Source: Methylobacterium sp. 2A
Lineage (GTDB): Bacteria > Pseudomonadota > Alphaproteobacteria > Rhizobiales > Beijerinckiaceae
Assembly: GCF_009806555.1 (NCBI RefSeq)
Contig: NZ_VUOK01000060.1
Span: 1-64,000 of the forward strand
Length of the DNA: 64,000 nucleotides
Reading direction: 5' to 3'
The notes below the pieces were generated by a model. That model had not been told where the DNA came from. It made no database searches and saw nothing but the letters and a program-made list of their open reading frames with translations. Below are positions 41,465 through 50,482 of the stretch, piece by piece; within the stretch, counting starts at the first letter, position 1, and each line of letters starts with the position of its first letter. The translations under genes were made by a program, and so were the position numbers.

Positions 41465-42328
41465 GTGCGTGCGTTGCGCTATGCTGAACATCCGGTTTCG
41501 ACGCGGCTCGAAAGACTGCGTGCATACGGGGCGGATCTGATCCGAGGGGTCGGGTTGCTTCTCTTCACCGTCGCCATCCTGTGGGCCGTGTCGGCGCCGG
41601 CTTCCGCCGGAGACCGAATCAAGCTCGGCATCATGGGGGGCGATTCCGAGGTCCATTGGGCCAAGGCCAAGGAGATCGCTGCCCGGGACGGGCTCGATAT
41701 CGAGCTGGTGGTCTTCTCCGATTATCTTCTGCCGAATGAGGCCCTGGCCGCCGGCGATCTCGACGCCAACGCCTTCCAGCACCGGCCCTTCCTCGACAAT
41801 CAGATCAAGGTGCGCGGCTACAAGATCGTCCCGGTGGCCGAGACGATCGTCACGCCGATCGGCCTGTATTCCCGGCGCGTAAAGGCCCTGAGCGAGCTGA
41901 AGAACGGCGCCGCGGTCGGCATCCCGAACGATCCGTCGAACGGCGGCCGCGCGCTCCTGCTGCTGCAGGCGGAGGGACTGATCAAGCTGAAGGGGGGCGT
42001 CGGCCTCCTGCCCACCGTATTCGATGTGGTCGAGAATCCGAAGCAGCTGAAAATCCACGAACTCGACGCCGCACAGCTCCCGCGCAGCCTGGACGACCTC
42101 GACGCGGCGGTGATCAACACCAACTACGCCGTGGCGGCCGGCTTGACGCCCGGCAAGGACTCGATCGCGCTCGAATCCGCGGTGGCCAATCCCTACAACA
42201 ACGTCATCGTGGTCCGCGAGGCAGACAGGAACGCGACCTGGGTGCCGCGGCTGGTGCGCGCCTTCCAGAACGACGCCATCCGCCAGCTCCTCAAGGAGCA
42301 GTTTCCCGGCCAGTTCCCGGCCTTCTGA
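41465..42328 (+). CDS. MetQ/NlpA-type periplasmic substrate-binding protein
   Basis: A 287-residue binding protein of the MetQ family (D/L-methionine ABC uptake). The mature part opens IKLGIMGGDSEVHWAKAKEIAA, and the characteristic core ALAAGDLDANAFQHRPFLDNQI, VGIPNDPSNGGRALLLLQ and INTNYAVAAGL is clear. The long N-terminus carries one hydrophobic segment ending PASAG. There is no lipobox cysteine, so it is secreted rather than lipid-anchored, unlike most MetQ proteins. No metN or metI gene is next to it, so it is an orphan binding protein in this window. Confidence 0.88.
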   Translation: MRALRYAEHPVSTRLERLRAYGADLIRGVGLLLFTVAILWAVSAPASAGDRIKLGIMGGDSEVHWAKAKEIAARDGLDIELVVFSDYLLPNEALAAGDLDANAFQHRPFLDNQIKVRGYKIVPVAETIVTPIGLYSRRVKALSELKNGAAVGIPNDPSNGGRALLLLQAEGLIKLKGGVGLLPTVFDVVENPKQLKIHELDAAQLPRSLDDLDAAVINTNYAVAAGLTPGKDSIALESAVANPYNNVIVVREADRNATWVPRLVRAFQNDAIRQLLKEQFPGQFPAF

Positions 42329-42351
42329 AGCCGGATCGCTCGTGGCGAAGC

Positions 42352-42882
42352 TCAGCCGTCGCTCAAGCGGAACGCCATGCGGAGCAGGCCCTGCTGGGCG
42401 GCGACTGGACTTTCCACCGGGGCCGGCGTCGGCCGGTCCTCGGTGATGAGGCCATCCAGGTGCAGGATGCGGCTGTGCAGGCGCCGCGCTCGTATGATCA
42501 GTTGCTGGAGGCGCACGGGCAGGAGGTTGAAATCCTGCGGCTTCGGCGGCTCGCTGGTGCCGAGCTTGACGCGATGCTTCTCAAGGAGAGCCTCGGCCGG
42601 CGTCATCTCCCCCTCGGCGACCGCGCGCTGCACCAGCAGCCAGGAGGCGACCTGCATCAGCAGCGTCGTCAGCCGCATGCTCTCGGCCGCGTAGCTCAGC
42701 GTCGCGTCGCGGGAGATGAGGCGTGACTCGTCGCGTCCCTCGCCGTCCAGATAGGCGGCCGTCTCCTCGACGAGCTTCATCCCCTCGCGGAACAGCGACT
42801 TGAAGGCTTCCGAATTGACGTAGGACTTGCCGAAATCGACCCAGTCCTGATCGTCCCGGAACGTGACATCGAAGCCGTTCAT
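42352..42882 (-). CDS. rcdA: RcdA homologue (DUF1465), regulator of CtrA degradation
   Basis: A 176-residue helical protein of family DUF1465. Caulobacter RcdA, of this family, helps ClpXP degrade the cell-cycle regulator CtrA. Markers are VNSEAFKSLFREGMKLVEE, LSYAAESMRLTTLLMQVASW and RLHSRILHLDGLI. The ATG MNGFDVTFRDD is taken because upstream open sequence is Arg-rich and unconserved. It is the only gene on its strand here, converging on the MetQ-type gene with a 23-bp gap. Confidence 0.88.
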   Translation of the reverse strand: MNGFDVTFRDDQDWVDFGKSYVNSEAFKSLFREGMKLVEETAAYLDGEGRDESRLISRDATLSYAAESMRLTTLLMQVASWLLVQRAVAEGEMTPAEALLEKHRVKLGTSEPPKPQDFNLLPVRLQQLIIRARRLHSRILHLDGLITEDRPTPAPVESPVAAQQGLLRMAFRLSDG

Positions 42883-43062
42883 CCTGCCTCTCCCGTGCCG
42901 TCCGACGGCTCTATCCGCCCGGAAATGGGACGCCTCGTCCCGTGCTGTCCGACGACGCTGCAATCCTAGCGCCGATCGGCGCCGGGATCAGGCTTCAACC
43001 TTCTTTAACGTTAACGGCGTGCCGGACTCCAAGATAAGCGGTCTCACCGCGGATGCCAGCGT

Positions 43063-45195
43063 TCAGAACGCGGCGCGCAAGCCCGCGAACACGCTGCGAC
43101 CGTTGCCGGGATAGAATGCGGCCAAGCCCGCTGCGCCCCCGGATGTCCGGGCGTTCGCGACGACGGCGATATCCGATACGTAACGCTCGTCCGTGAGATT
43201 GCGGGCATCCACGAACAGGGCGACGCCGTTCGCGAAGTCGATCCCGGCCTCGATGCCGAGCAGCGCGTAGCCCGGCACCCGCAGGGTGTTGGCGTGGTCG
43301 GCGAAAGCACCCTCCGGTACCCAATCGACAGCCGGTGCGATGTGGAAGCCGCTCGGGTGGCGATAGGTCAGGACCGTGCGCAGCACGTTCGTGGGGATGC
43401 CGGCGATGCGGTCATTGCCGAAGATCGGGTCGCGCACGAACCGGAAGTCGTTGTGGGTCCAGATCTGCGTCACGCTCAAGGCGTCGCCCGCGCCGATGAG
43501 ATCGCCGCCGAGGTCGAGGGTCACGGCGGCCTCGACGCCCTGGTGGATCGAGCGCGGCGTGTTGAAGGTCGCGGCCGGGATGTTGAGGCCGGGATTGGTC
43601 GAGAAATTGATGAGTTCGTCCCGCAGATCCGCGCGGTAGAGCGTCACGTCGAAGGCGAGGCGGTCGATCCGGCCGCGGGCGCCCGCCTCGTAGGTCCAGG
43701 CGCGCTGCGCCCGGAGCGGCACGAAGGTGGTGTTGAGGAGGTTCTGCTGCGCGAGGTCGGTGAAGTCCGGCACGTCGCGGGATCGCGTGATGTCGCCGAA
43801 GACCTGCACGTCCGGCAGCGGCTGCCAGAGCAGACCGATCTTCGGGTTGAGGCCGGCATAGGTCGCGTCGGCGAAGCGCGGGGTCACATCCCCGGGCAGG
43901 CCGCCCTTGTCGCTGTAGGTGCGGTTCGACGAGAACGCCTTGGCGCCGGTCATCAGCGCCACGTCCGGCAGGAACCAGAACCGGTTCTCGCCATAGGCCT
44001 CGTAGTTTGACGCGCTCTGGAGCGCATTCAGCGTCTGTGCGCCGCGCTGGCCGCGGATGTTGACGAATTGCAATGCCAAATTCTGGCCCGCGAAGGCGCG
44101 CAGGCCCAGCACGACGTCGTCGCGAAAACCGCCGAGATCGAAGGTCCCGGCCCAATGCGGGCTGATCCCGTAGGTCCAGCCGTCCTGATCGAGTGCCTGG
44201 AAGATCGGGTGGTAGAGGCTCTTGTGGATCGCCCAGGTATCCACGTCGAGCTTGCCGATATCGAGCAGGAACGAGGTGCGGTTGGCGATGCGTTCCGTCT
44301 CGACCTTGCGCGACTGGTTGCCGGTGATCGCGCTTGGGTTGGCCAGCGTCGGCGTGGCGAGGCTCTGGCCGAGGGTCAGGCTGCCCGGCAGCTTCTGGTC
44401 GGTGAGATAGGTGCCGAGATAGAAGCGCGTCTCGATGTCGGGGGCGATCCGGTAGCCGAGAGTGGCGTTGAAATTCCTGGTCGCCTGCGCCTCGTGGGCG
44501 CGGAAGCCGTCGGAATTGGTCAGCGTCGCGTTGACCAGCACATCGAGCGGTCCGTCGATGCGGGACATCTGCGCCTGCTCGCGGATCGTGCCGAAGCTGC
44601 CGCCGTCGATGCGCAGGATGTTGGGCGCGAGCGCCGTGTAGGCGGTCGGCGTGACGAAGTTGACCGCGCCGCCGAGCGTCGTCGCCCCGAAGGTGAGGGC
44701 GTTGCCGCCCTTGTAGACCTCCACCGCGCGCAGGGCGAGCGGGTCGATCTGGTAGAAGTCGCCGCTCCCGTCCGCGAGGTTGAACGGGATGCCGTCCTGC
44801 AGGATTTCGAGCCCGCGCAGGTGATAGCCGCGGGCGATCCCTGAGCCGCGCACCGACAGGCGCAGTTCCTGGCCGTAGCGTTCCTGCACGTAGACGCCGG
44901 GCACGTCCTTGAGCACGTCGCGGATCGTGTTGGCGTAGCGATCCTGGAGGGTCGCGGCGTCCACGAAGGCGACCGATCCGACCGTCCGGTAGAGCGTCGC
45001 GCGCTGGCGATCGACGCTCGGGACCGAGAGCGAGCCGCGCGCCTCTCCGGGAAGCGGCCCGGTGGGCGTGGCGCTGCCGATGACGCTCAGTTCGGGGAGG
45101 GCGATGGCGGGGGCCTCGGCCCGGGCTGCCCATGGCGTCGCGCAGGCGAGGAACGACAGGGCGGCGCGGCGGCCGGCCCGGAAGAGGTGGGGCAT
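43063..45195 (-). CDS. TonB-dependent outer-membrane receptor, probably for copper
   Basis: A 710-residue receptor: signal peptide (residues 1-27, ending ARAEA), TonB-box-like ALPELSVIG, plug domain (about 75-190, with RDVLKDVPGVYVQERYGQELRLSVRG and GALTFGATTLGGAVNFV-like sequence), then a beta-barrel ending GRSVFAGLRAAF with a terminal Phe. It resembles FecA/OprC-like receptors. The ligand is inferred from the operon: it is the last gene after DUF2946, YcnI-PCu(A)C and DUF2946 genes, all copper-linked families. A siderophore cannot be excluded. Confidence 0.88.
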   Translation of the reverse strand: MPHLFRAGRRAALSFLACATPWAARAEAPAIALPELSVIGSATPTGPLPGEARGSLSVPSVDRQRATLYRTVGSVAFVDAATLQDRYANTIRDVLKDVPGVYVQERYGQELRLSVRGSGIARGYHLRGLEILQDGIPFNLADGSGDFYQIDPLALRAVEVYKGGNALTFGATTLGGAVNFVTPTAYTALAPNILRIDGGSFGTIREQAQMSRIDGPLDVLVNATLTNSDGFRAHEAQATRNFNATLGYRIAPDIETRFYLGTYLTDQKLPGSLTLGQSLATPTLANPSAITGNQSRKVETERIANRTSFLLDIGKLDVDTWAIHKSLYHPIFQALDQDGWTYGISPHWAGTFDLGGFRDDVVLGLRAFAGQNLALQFVNIRGQRGAQTLNALQSASNYEAYGENRFWFLPDVALMTGAKAFSSNRTYSDKGGLPGDVTPRFADATYAGLNPKIGLLWQPLPDVQVFGDITRSRDVPDFTDLAQQNLLNTTFVPLRAQRAWTYEAGARGRIDRLAFDVTLYRADLRDELINFSTNPGLNIPAATFNTPRSIHQGVEAAVTLDLGGDLIGAGDALSVTQIWTHNDFRFVRDPIFGNDRIAGIPTNVLRTVLTYRHPSGFHIAPAVDWVPEGAFADHANTLRVPGYALLGIEAGIDFANGVALFVDARNLTDERYVSDIAVVANARTSGGAAGLAAFYPGNGRSVFAGLRAAF

Positions 45196-45237
45196 GATGG
45201 CGTGTCCGTGTCTGAGGATCGGAAAGGGGCGATCGGA

Positions 45238-45654
45238 TCAGACGACGGCGGGCGGGGCTCGGGCGCGGGGACCCGCCTCGGGGGGCGCCCGCGGCAGGGC
45301 GGCGCGTGCCGGCCGCCCCCGGATGAGCGTGACCGGGTAGAGGGTGGGCACGGCCTGGACCGGCGCGGGGGCCGGGAGGGCGGCCGGGGCGGCGTGGCAC
45401 GCGACGCAGCAGGCCATCGGCGCGTGGGCCGGGCCGTGCGGATCGCCCGGTCCCGACCCGTCGATGCCACTGCCGGAGAGGCACAGGACATGCTCCGGCC
45501 CCGCCGCGGCGGCCATCGCGAGGCCGCCGAAGACGCTCTGCAGCGCGAGGGCGTACAGGACGAGGATCGCCACGAGGCGGCGCCCCGCCGGGCTCAGCCG
45601 GGGGCGACGCCCCGGTGGTCCGGTCCGGGTGCCGTGGGATCGGGCGCACGCCAT
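45238..45654 (-). CDS. DUF2946 family protein
   Basis: A 138-residue protein with a basic lead, one transmembrane or signal segment (LVAILVLYALALQSVFGGLAM, about 27-48) and a His/Cys-rich region (DPHGPAHAPMACCVACHAAP) that could bind metal in the periplasm. DUF2946 proteins accompany copper-handling genes in many proteobacteria; the function is not established. It lies 42 bp before the TonB receptor gene. The second DUF2946 gene upstream is a paralogue with the same layout. Confidence 0.8.
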   Translation of the reverse strand: MACARSHGTRTGPPGRRPRLSPAGRRLVAILVLYALALQSVFGGLAMAAAAGPEHVLCLSGSGIDGSGPGDPHGPAHAPMACCVACHAAPAALPAPAPVQAVPTLYPVTLIRGRPARAALPRAPPEAGPRARAPPAVV

Positions 45655-45704
45655 CGGGCGCTCGTGATCGCTCGTTCTCTCGGGGTGCTGCTCCCGCCGG
45701 GCCG

Positions 45705-46673
45705 CTAGTGCTGGTGCTGGTGCTGGCCGCCGGGGGCGGAGGCCCCGATCGGCGCCACCGAGAAGCTCACCGGCACGGTTCCGGCCCGCTTGAAGGTGAG
45801 CGTCCCCGCGACGGTCTCGCCGGCCTTCGGCGCGCCGGTGAGGCCCTCGAACATCAGGTGATAGCCGCCGGGCTTCAGCTCGACGGTCTCACCGGGCTTG
45901 ATGGTCAGCCCCTCGGAGACCGGCGCCATCTTCATGACCCCGCCCTCCATCGACATGGAGTGGATGTCCCCCGACTTGGCGAAGGGCACCGCCGCACCGG
46001 TCAGCACGTCCGGCGTGCTGCCGGTATTGGTGATGCGCACATAGCCGCCCGCCACCTTGGCGCCGTTCGGGGTGGCGCGCAGCCACGGCGTCTCGATCGT
46101 GAGGTCGCCGGCCTTGATGGCGGTCGCCGGGGCGGCCGCCCCGCTCTGCTGGGCGGCTTGAACGATGCGGAAGGCCGGAGCCGCCGCCTTCAGGTCATGG
46201 GCGTCCTGACCGGGCTTCGGAATGTCGGACCAGGAATAGCCGCCCTCCGTGCAATCCTGCTGCACCGGCACGTAGACCGTCGCGCCGGGCTCGAACGTGT
46301 CGGCCACCTGCGCCAGGAAGGTGAACTCGTCGACCTCATCATCCGGCAGGCTGCCGCCGCTCCACGTGATGCCCGTCACGCCCTCAGAGGCTTTGCCGTG
46401 GTGGGTCGTGTAGGTCTTCGCGTAGGCGCCGCGGGTGGTCGCCAGCGTCCAGCCGGGCTTCGGCATCGGCTTGGCGCCGATCAGCCCCTCCGGGATCGTG
46501 ACGCTGACCTTGGTGGTCGGCTTGCCGTCGCAGCCGTGCATGATCTGGACGACGCCGCGATAGGTCGAGCCGGGGCTCGCCTGCTTGCGCTCCAGCACCG
46601 CGTGGGCCTGCGCCGCGGAGGCGACGAGGCCGAGGCCGATCACGGCCGGGACAAAAATCTTCATGGGATGCAT
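45705..46673 (-). CDS. YcnI (DUF1775) - PCu(A)C fusion, periplasmic copper chaperone
   Basis: A 322-residue secreted protein joining two copper domains. After the signal peptide the mature N-terminus is HAVLERKQASPGSTYR, where YcnI proteins use the first His as a copper ligand; MHGCDGKPTTKVSVTIPEGL follows. From about residue 185 a PCu(A)C domain appears, with GGYVRITNTG, IHSMSMEGGVMKM and KPGGYHLMF giving the His/Met Cu(I) site. The tail is GGQHQHQH. It probably takes periplasmic copper for cytochrome oxidase assembly. The 46673 ATG has AGGA five bases upstream. Confidence 0.9.
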   Translation of the reverse strand: MHPMKIFVPAVIGLGLVASAAQAHAVLERKQASPGSTYRGVVQIMHGCDGKPTTKVSVTIPEGLIGAKPMPKPGWTLATTRGAYAKTYTTHHGKASEGVTGITWSGGSLPDDEVDEFTFLAQVADTFEPGATVYVPVQQDCTEGGYSWSDIPKPGQDAHDLKAAAPAFRIVQAAQQSGAAAPATAIKAGDLTIETPWLRATPNGAKVAGGYVRITNTGSTPDVLTGAAVPFAKSGDIHSMSMEGGVMKMAPVSEGLTIKPGETVELKPGGYHLMFEGLTGAPKAGETVAGTLTFKRAGTVPVSFSVAPIGASAPGGQHQHQH

Positions 46674-46705
46674 CCGTCCTGAGAGTTCGTCGATAGAACG
46701 ATCGC

Positions 46706-47092
46706 TCAGGCGGATGGCGGGCCACGCGGTGATGCGCTGCGGTCGGGCGGGGCGCGGGGGCCGAGCCGTCCGACAATCCAGTCGGCAGGGGCCTCACGGA
46801 CCTCTGGCGGCCACCCGAGGGCGGCGGGGGCAGCCCGGTGCGGAAGGGCAGCGCCCGTCGCCTGTGCCGCCGCGCAGCAATCGCCATGTCCGTGCGCGAG
46901 CGGCTTGGCCGGCAGCGAGTCGGAGGCCGCATGCTGCGCGCACAGGCCGTCGGCCGCGGCCGGGATCGGCATCAGCCCGCCCAGGAAGGCCTGGAGCACG
47001 AAGGCGTAGAGTGCCAGCACGGCGATCGCGGCGCGCAGGGGCGCCACTGGATCGCCGTCGCGTCGTCTCGGTCTGGCCGAAGCCCGGTCCAT
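46706..47092 (-). CDS. DUF2946 family protein, first gene of copper operon
   Basis: A 128-residue paralogue of the other DUF2946 protein: one hydrophobic segment (AAIAVLALYAFVLQAFLGGLM, about 19-39) followed by a His/Cys region (LCAQHAASD, AHGHGDCCAAAQ). The start is uncertain because the frame is open upstream; MDRASARPRRRDGD is the first ATG before the hydrophobic segment. The divergent 228-bp spacer to the L,D-transpeptidase gene should contain the operon promoter. No obvious copper-responsive operator was recognised. Confidence 0.72.
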   Translation of the reverse strand: MDRASARPRRRDGDPVAPLRAAIAVLALYAFVLQAFLGGLMPIPAAADGLCAQHAASDSLPAKPLAHGHGDCCAAAQATGAALPHRAAPAALGWPPEVREAPADWIVGRLGPRAPPDRSASPRGPPSA

Positions 47093-47320
47093 GCTGCGCC
47101 CGTGCGCGGTCCCGGCCGGACCGCTATGGCAGTTCTGCCACACCCGCTCGTCCGTGGCTGTTGCCCCCGCGCCGCACCCGATCGCGGCGTGCGCTGGCGC
47201 ACGACGATGCCACATTCCGGCCCCTTCGATAGGGAGTCTTAAATCCAACCCGACACCGTGGCGCCCGAGATACTCGCTCCCGTCACGACCTGACAAACTC
47301 CGGACCAGAGCCAGCGACCG

Positions 47321-48619
47321 ATGCGCAAGACGGCACACAACCGGTTCACCACTTTCCTGAGCGTGGCCGCCCTCGGCGCCCTTGGGATCGGCGCCGCGGA
47401 GGCCCGTGACCAGGGCAATTACGCCCAGGCCGAATGGGCGCAGGACTATGCCTCCCCCGCCGGCATGCAGGTGCAGCGCGAGACCGTGCCGATCCTGTCG
47501 CCCCAGACGGTGGCGGCGACCGAGCAGATGGTCGAGCGCTACAAGGATATCGTGAACCGCGGCGGCTGGCGGCAGGTGTCCGGCGCTGAGCATCTGCGGA
47601 TCGGCTCCCGCGGCCCGGCCGTGGCCGCCGTGCGCCAGCGCCTGATCGTGACCGGCGACCTCGATGCCGCGGCCGGCAGCTCGGGCGTATACGATTCCTA
47701 CGTCGCCGCCGGCGTGAAGCGCTTCCAGGCCCGCCACGGCCTCAGCCAGACCGGCACGATGAGCCTCGCCACCCAGCAGGCGATGAACGTGCCCGCCGAC
47801 GTGCGCCTGCGCCAGCTCGAAACCAACGTGGTGCGCCTGCGCTCCTATTCGGGCGATCTCGGCCGCCGCTTCGTGATCACCAACATCCCGGCCGCCCTGG
47901 TCGAGACGGTCGAGAACGGTCAGGTCGTCACGCTGCACGCCGCGGGCGTGGGCAAGATCGACCGGCAATCACCGATCATGAACACCAAGGCGACCCAGAT
48001 CAATTTCAACCCGACCTGGACGGTCCCGGCTTCCATCGTGAAGAAGGACCTGATCCCGAAGATGCAGAAGGATCCGAACTACCTCACGGACAACCGGATC
48101 CGCATCCTGTCGAACGGCCAGGAAATCTCGCCGAAATCGGTGAACTGGTTCTCCGACGAGGGCACCCGCTACACCTACCGGCAGGATTCGGGCGCCGACT
48201 TCAACTCGATGGGCATCGTGCGCATCAACATCCCGAACCCCTACGGCGTGTTCATGCACGACACGAACACCAAGGGCGTGTTCGGCGATGATTTCCGCTT
48301 CATCTCCTCGGGCTGCGTGCGCGTGCAGAACGTGCGCGAGTACATCACGTGGCTGCTGAAGGAGACGCCCGGCTGGGATCGCCAGAAGGTCGAGGAGGCG
48401 ATCGAGAGCGGCAAGCGCGTCGATGCCAATATCGCCCAGCCGGTGCCGGTCTACTGGACCTACATCACCGCGTGGTCGACCCCGGACGGGATCGTTCAGT
48501 TCCGCGACGACATCTACAAGCGCGACGGCGTCAACGTCCCCTCGACCATCGGCGCCCCGACCCCGGTCGCCAGCGCCGAGCCGATGCCGCAAACCTTCGA
48601 GCCCGGCGACGAGGAGTAA
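47321..48619 (+). CDS. L,D-transpeptidase (YcbB type) with peptidoglycan-binding domain
   Basis: A 432-residue exported enzyme forming 3-3 peptidoglycan cross-links or attaching proteins to the wall. It has a signal peptide (1-28, ending AAEARD), a peptidoglycan-binding domain (about 95-145: GSRGPAVAAVRQRL, GVKRFQARHGL) and a YkuD catalytic domain with GVFMHDTNTK (His near 312) and SSGCVRV (Cys332). An insert with TPGWDRQKVEEAIESG matches the YcbB lid. The C-terminal tail is acidic. A perfect hairpin follows the stop. Confidence 0.93.
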   Translation: MRKTAHNRFTTFLSVAALGALGIGAAEARDQGNYAQAEWAQDYASPAGMQVQRETVPILSPQTVAATEQMVERYKDIVNRGGWRQVSGAEHLRIGSRGPAVAAVRQRLIVTGDLDAAAGSSGVYDSYVAAGVKRFQARHGLSQTGTMSLATQQAMNVPADVRLRQLETNVVRLRSYSGDLGRRFVITNIPAALVETVENGQVVTLHAAGVGKIDRQSPIMNTKATQINFNPTWTVPASIVKKDLIPKMQKDPNYLTDNRIRILSNGQEISPKSVNWFSDEGTRYTYRQDSGADFNSMGIVRINIPNPYGVFMHDTNTKGVFGDDFRFISSGCVRVQNVREYITWLLKETPGWDRQKVEEAIESGKRVDANIAQPVPVYWTYITAWSTPDGIVQFRDDIYKRDGVNVPSTIGAPTPVASAEPMPQTFEPGDEE

Positions 48620-48649
48620 TCCTCCGCCCGGCCCGCTCCGAATCGTTCG

Positions 48650-48677
48650 AGGCCCGCATCTCCCGAGATGCGGGCCT
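48650..48677 (+). terminator. Hairpin terminator after the L,D-transpeptidase gene
   Basis: AGGCCCGCATCT (48650-48661) pairs perfectly with AGATGCGGGCCT (48666-48677) around a CCCG loop, about 30 bp after the stop. No long T-run follows (CGCGCATTT), but a 12-bp perfect GC-rich stem in this position is probably a terminator. Confidence 0.7.
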
Positions 48678-48801
48678 CGCGCATTTGGGAGCGCATCTGT
48701 CATCGCCCGGTCAAATGTGTCTGCTTGGCCGTCAGAGCCCGAGCCGCGGGGGCGCTGTGCCGGCACCTGCGGCGGAGCAGGACACCGTGCAGGAGCCCCC
48801 G

Positions 48802-50463
48802 ATGTCGCGCGAACCCACATCCGGTGACGGTGGCCTGACCCGCCGCGAGACCGTGGTCGGTCTCGCGGGTTTCGGCCTCGTGGCCGGCCGCGCCGACGCG
48901 CAGGGGGCCACGGAGGCGTCCGGGATCGTCTACGCCACCGACGTGACCGGCGTGGATCGCGCGCCGCTGCCCGGTGTGCTGGTCTCCAACGGCCGCGAGA
49001 TCGCGCGCACCGACGACCAGGGCCGCTACCGCCTGCCGATGCCGGGTGACGGGGCGGTCTTCGTGATCAAGCCGCCGGGCTACGCCCTGCCGCGCGACGC
49101 CGACAACGTGCCGCGTCATTCCTACATCCACCAGCCGGACGGGACGCCCGCAAATCTGGGGCTCCGCTACCGCGGTCTGGCGCCGACCGGGCCGCTGCCG
49201 GCCGCGATCGACTTCACCCTGACCCGGGTGGATGAGCCCGCGGATTTCGACGTGATCCTGTTCACCGATCCGCAGCCCGAGAGCCGGTTCGAGCTCGACC
49301 ACGTGCGCGACACCGCGATCGCCCGCGCCATGGCGATCCCGGCCGCCTTCGGCATGACCATGGGCGACGTACTGTTCGACGACCTGTCGCTCTACGGCCG
49401 GTCGAACCGGATCGTCGGGCGGATCGGCCTGCCCTGGTACAGCCTGCCGGGCAACCACGACCTCAACATGCAGGCGCCCGACGCAGGCTACAGCCGCGAG
49501 ACCTGGAAGCGGGTGTTCGGCGCGCCGACCTACGCGTTCCGCCACGGGCGGGCGTGGTTCGTGATGCTCGACAACGTCGAGTGGCTGGGGCCGCCGGTTC
49601 CGGTGGGCGCCAACACCTACCGGGGCCATATCGGCGAGCGCAGCCTGACCTTCCTGCGCAACCTGCTCGCCGAGATCCCGCGGGACGACCTGATCGTGCT
49701 CGCGATGCACATCCCGCTCTTCACCGACACGACGCCGGACGATCCGCACGGCATCACCATCGACCGCGCGGCACTGCTCGACCTGCTGGCAGGGCGCAAG
49801 GTCCTGAGCCTGTCCGGTCACACCCACACCACCGAGCATCATTACCCGGCCGACGGACACCACCATCACGTGCTGACCGCCGTCTCGGGCTCATGGTGGA
49901 GCGGGCCGGACACGCGCACCGGCATCCCCTCGGCCGACAGCCGCGACGGCACGCCGAACGGCTTCCACGTCCTGTCGATCCGAGGCGCGGACTACACGAC
50001 CCGCTACGTCCCGGCGCAGGGCCAGCCGGACGAGACGATGCGCATCCTGTTCGAAAGCGAGGCGCGGGGCGGGGCCGTGGAGGTGATCCGCCTTACCCGG
50101 CCGGTGCAGGGCCTCCGCCCCCCGGTGCCGCAGGACGCGCTGCCCGACACGACTCTGGTTGTGAACGTGTTCGATGGCGGCCCGCGTACGAACCTCGCCT
50201 TCCGGATCGGCGACCGGGCGGCCCAGGCGTTGACCCGGACCCGGCGGACCGATCCGTTCGTCGCCGAGCTTTTCGCCCGCTATCCCGAAACCAAGAAGAG
50301 CTGGGTGCAGGCGACGCCCTCGACCCATATCTGGACGGCGCGCCTGCCCGACGACCTCGCGCCGGGCGCCCACCGCGTCACCGTGGAGGGGACCGACGAG
50401 TACGGGCGCCCGATCCGGAGCTGCACCGTACTGGAGATCGTGGGCGAGCGCGGGCGCGGTTGA
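48802..50463 (+). CDS. Tat-exported calcineurin-like phosphoesterase
   Basis: A 553-residue secreted metallophosphoesterase. A twin-arginine signal (TRRETVVGLAGFGLVAG, residues 13-29) is followed by a carboxypeptidase-regulatory-like beta-sandwich (about 40-150). The phosphoesterase core has LFTDPQPE, TMGDVLFDD, LPGNHDLNM, VLAMHIPLF and SGHTHTTEHH, and a C-terminal domain starts near 440. It resembles the group with N- and C-terminal MetallophosN/C domains. Likely a periplasmic phosphatase; substrate unknown. AGGAG precedes the ATG. Confidence 0.88.
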   Translation: MSREPTSGDGGLTRRETVVGLAGFGLVAGRADAQGATEASGIVYATDVTGVDRAPLPGVLVSNGREIARTDDQGRYRLPMPGDGAVFVIKPPGYALPRDADNVPRHSYIHQPDGTPANLGLRYRGLAPTGPLPAAIDFTLTRVDEPADFDVILFTDPQPESRFELDHVRDTAIARAMAIPAAFGMTMGDVLFDDLSLYGRSNRIVGRIGLPWYSLPGNHDLNMQAPDAGYSRETWKRVFGAPTYAFRHGRAWFVMLDNVEWLGPPVPVGANTYRGHIGERSLTFLRNLLAEIPRDDLIVLAMHIPLFTDTTPDDPHGITIDRAALLDLLAGRKVLSLSGHTHTTEHHYPADGHHHHVLTAVSGSWWSGPDTRTGIPSADSRDGTPNGFHVLSIRGADYTTRYVPAQGQPDETMRILFESEARGGAVEVIRLTRPVQGLRPPVPQDALPDTTLVVNVFDGGPRTNLAFRIGDRAAQALTRTRRTDPFVAELFARYPETKKSWVQATPSTHIWTARLPDDLAPGAHRVTVEGTDEYGRPIRSCTVLEIVGERGRG

Positions 50464-50482
50464 AGCGCCCGCTCTGCGCCTG

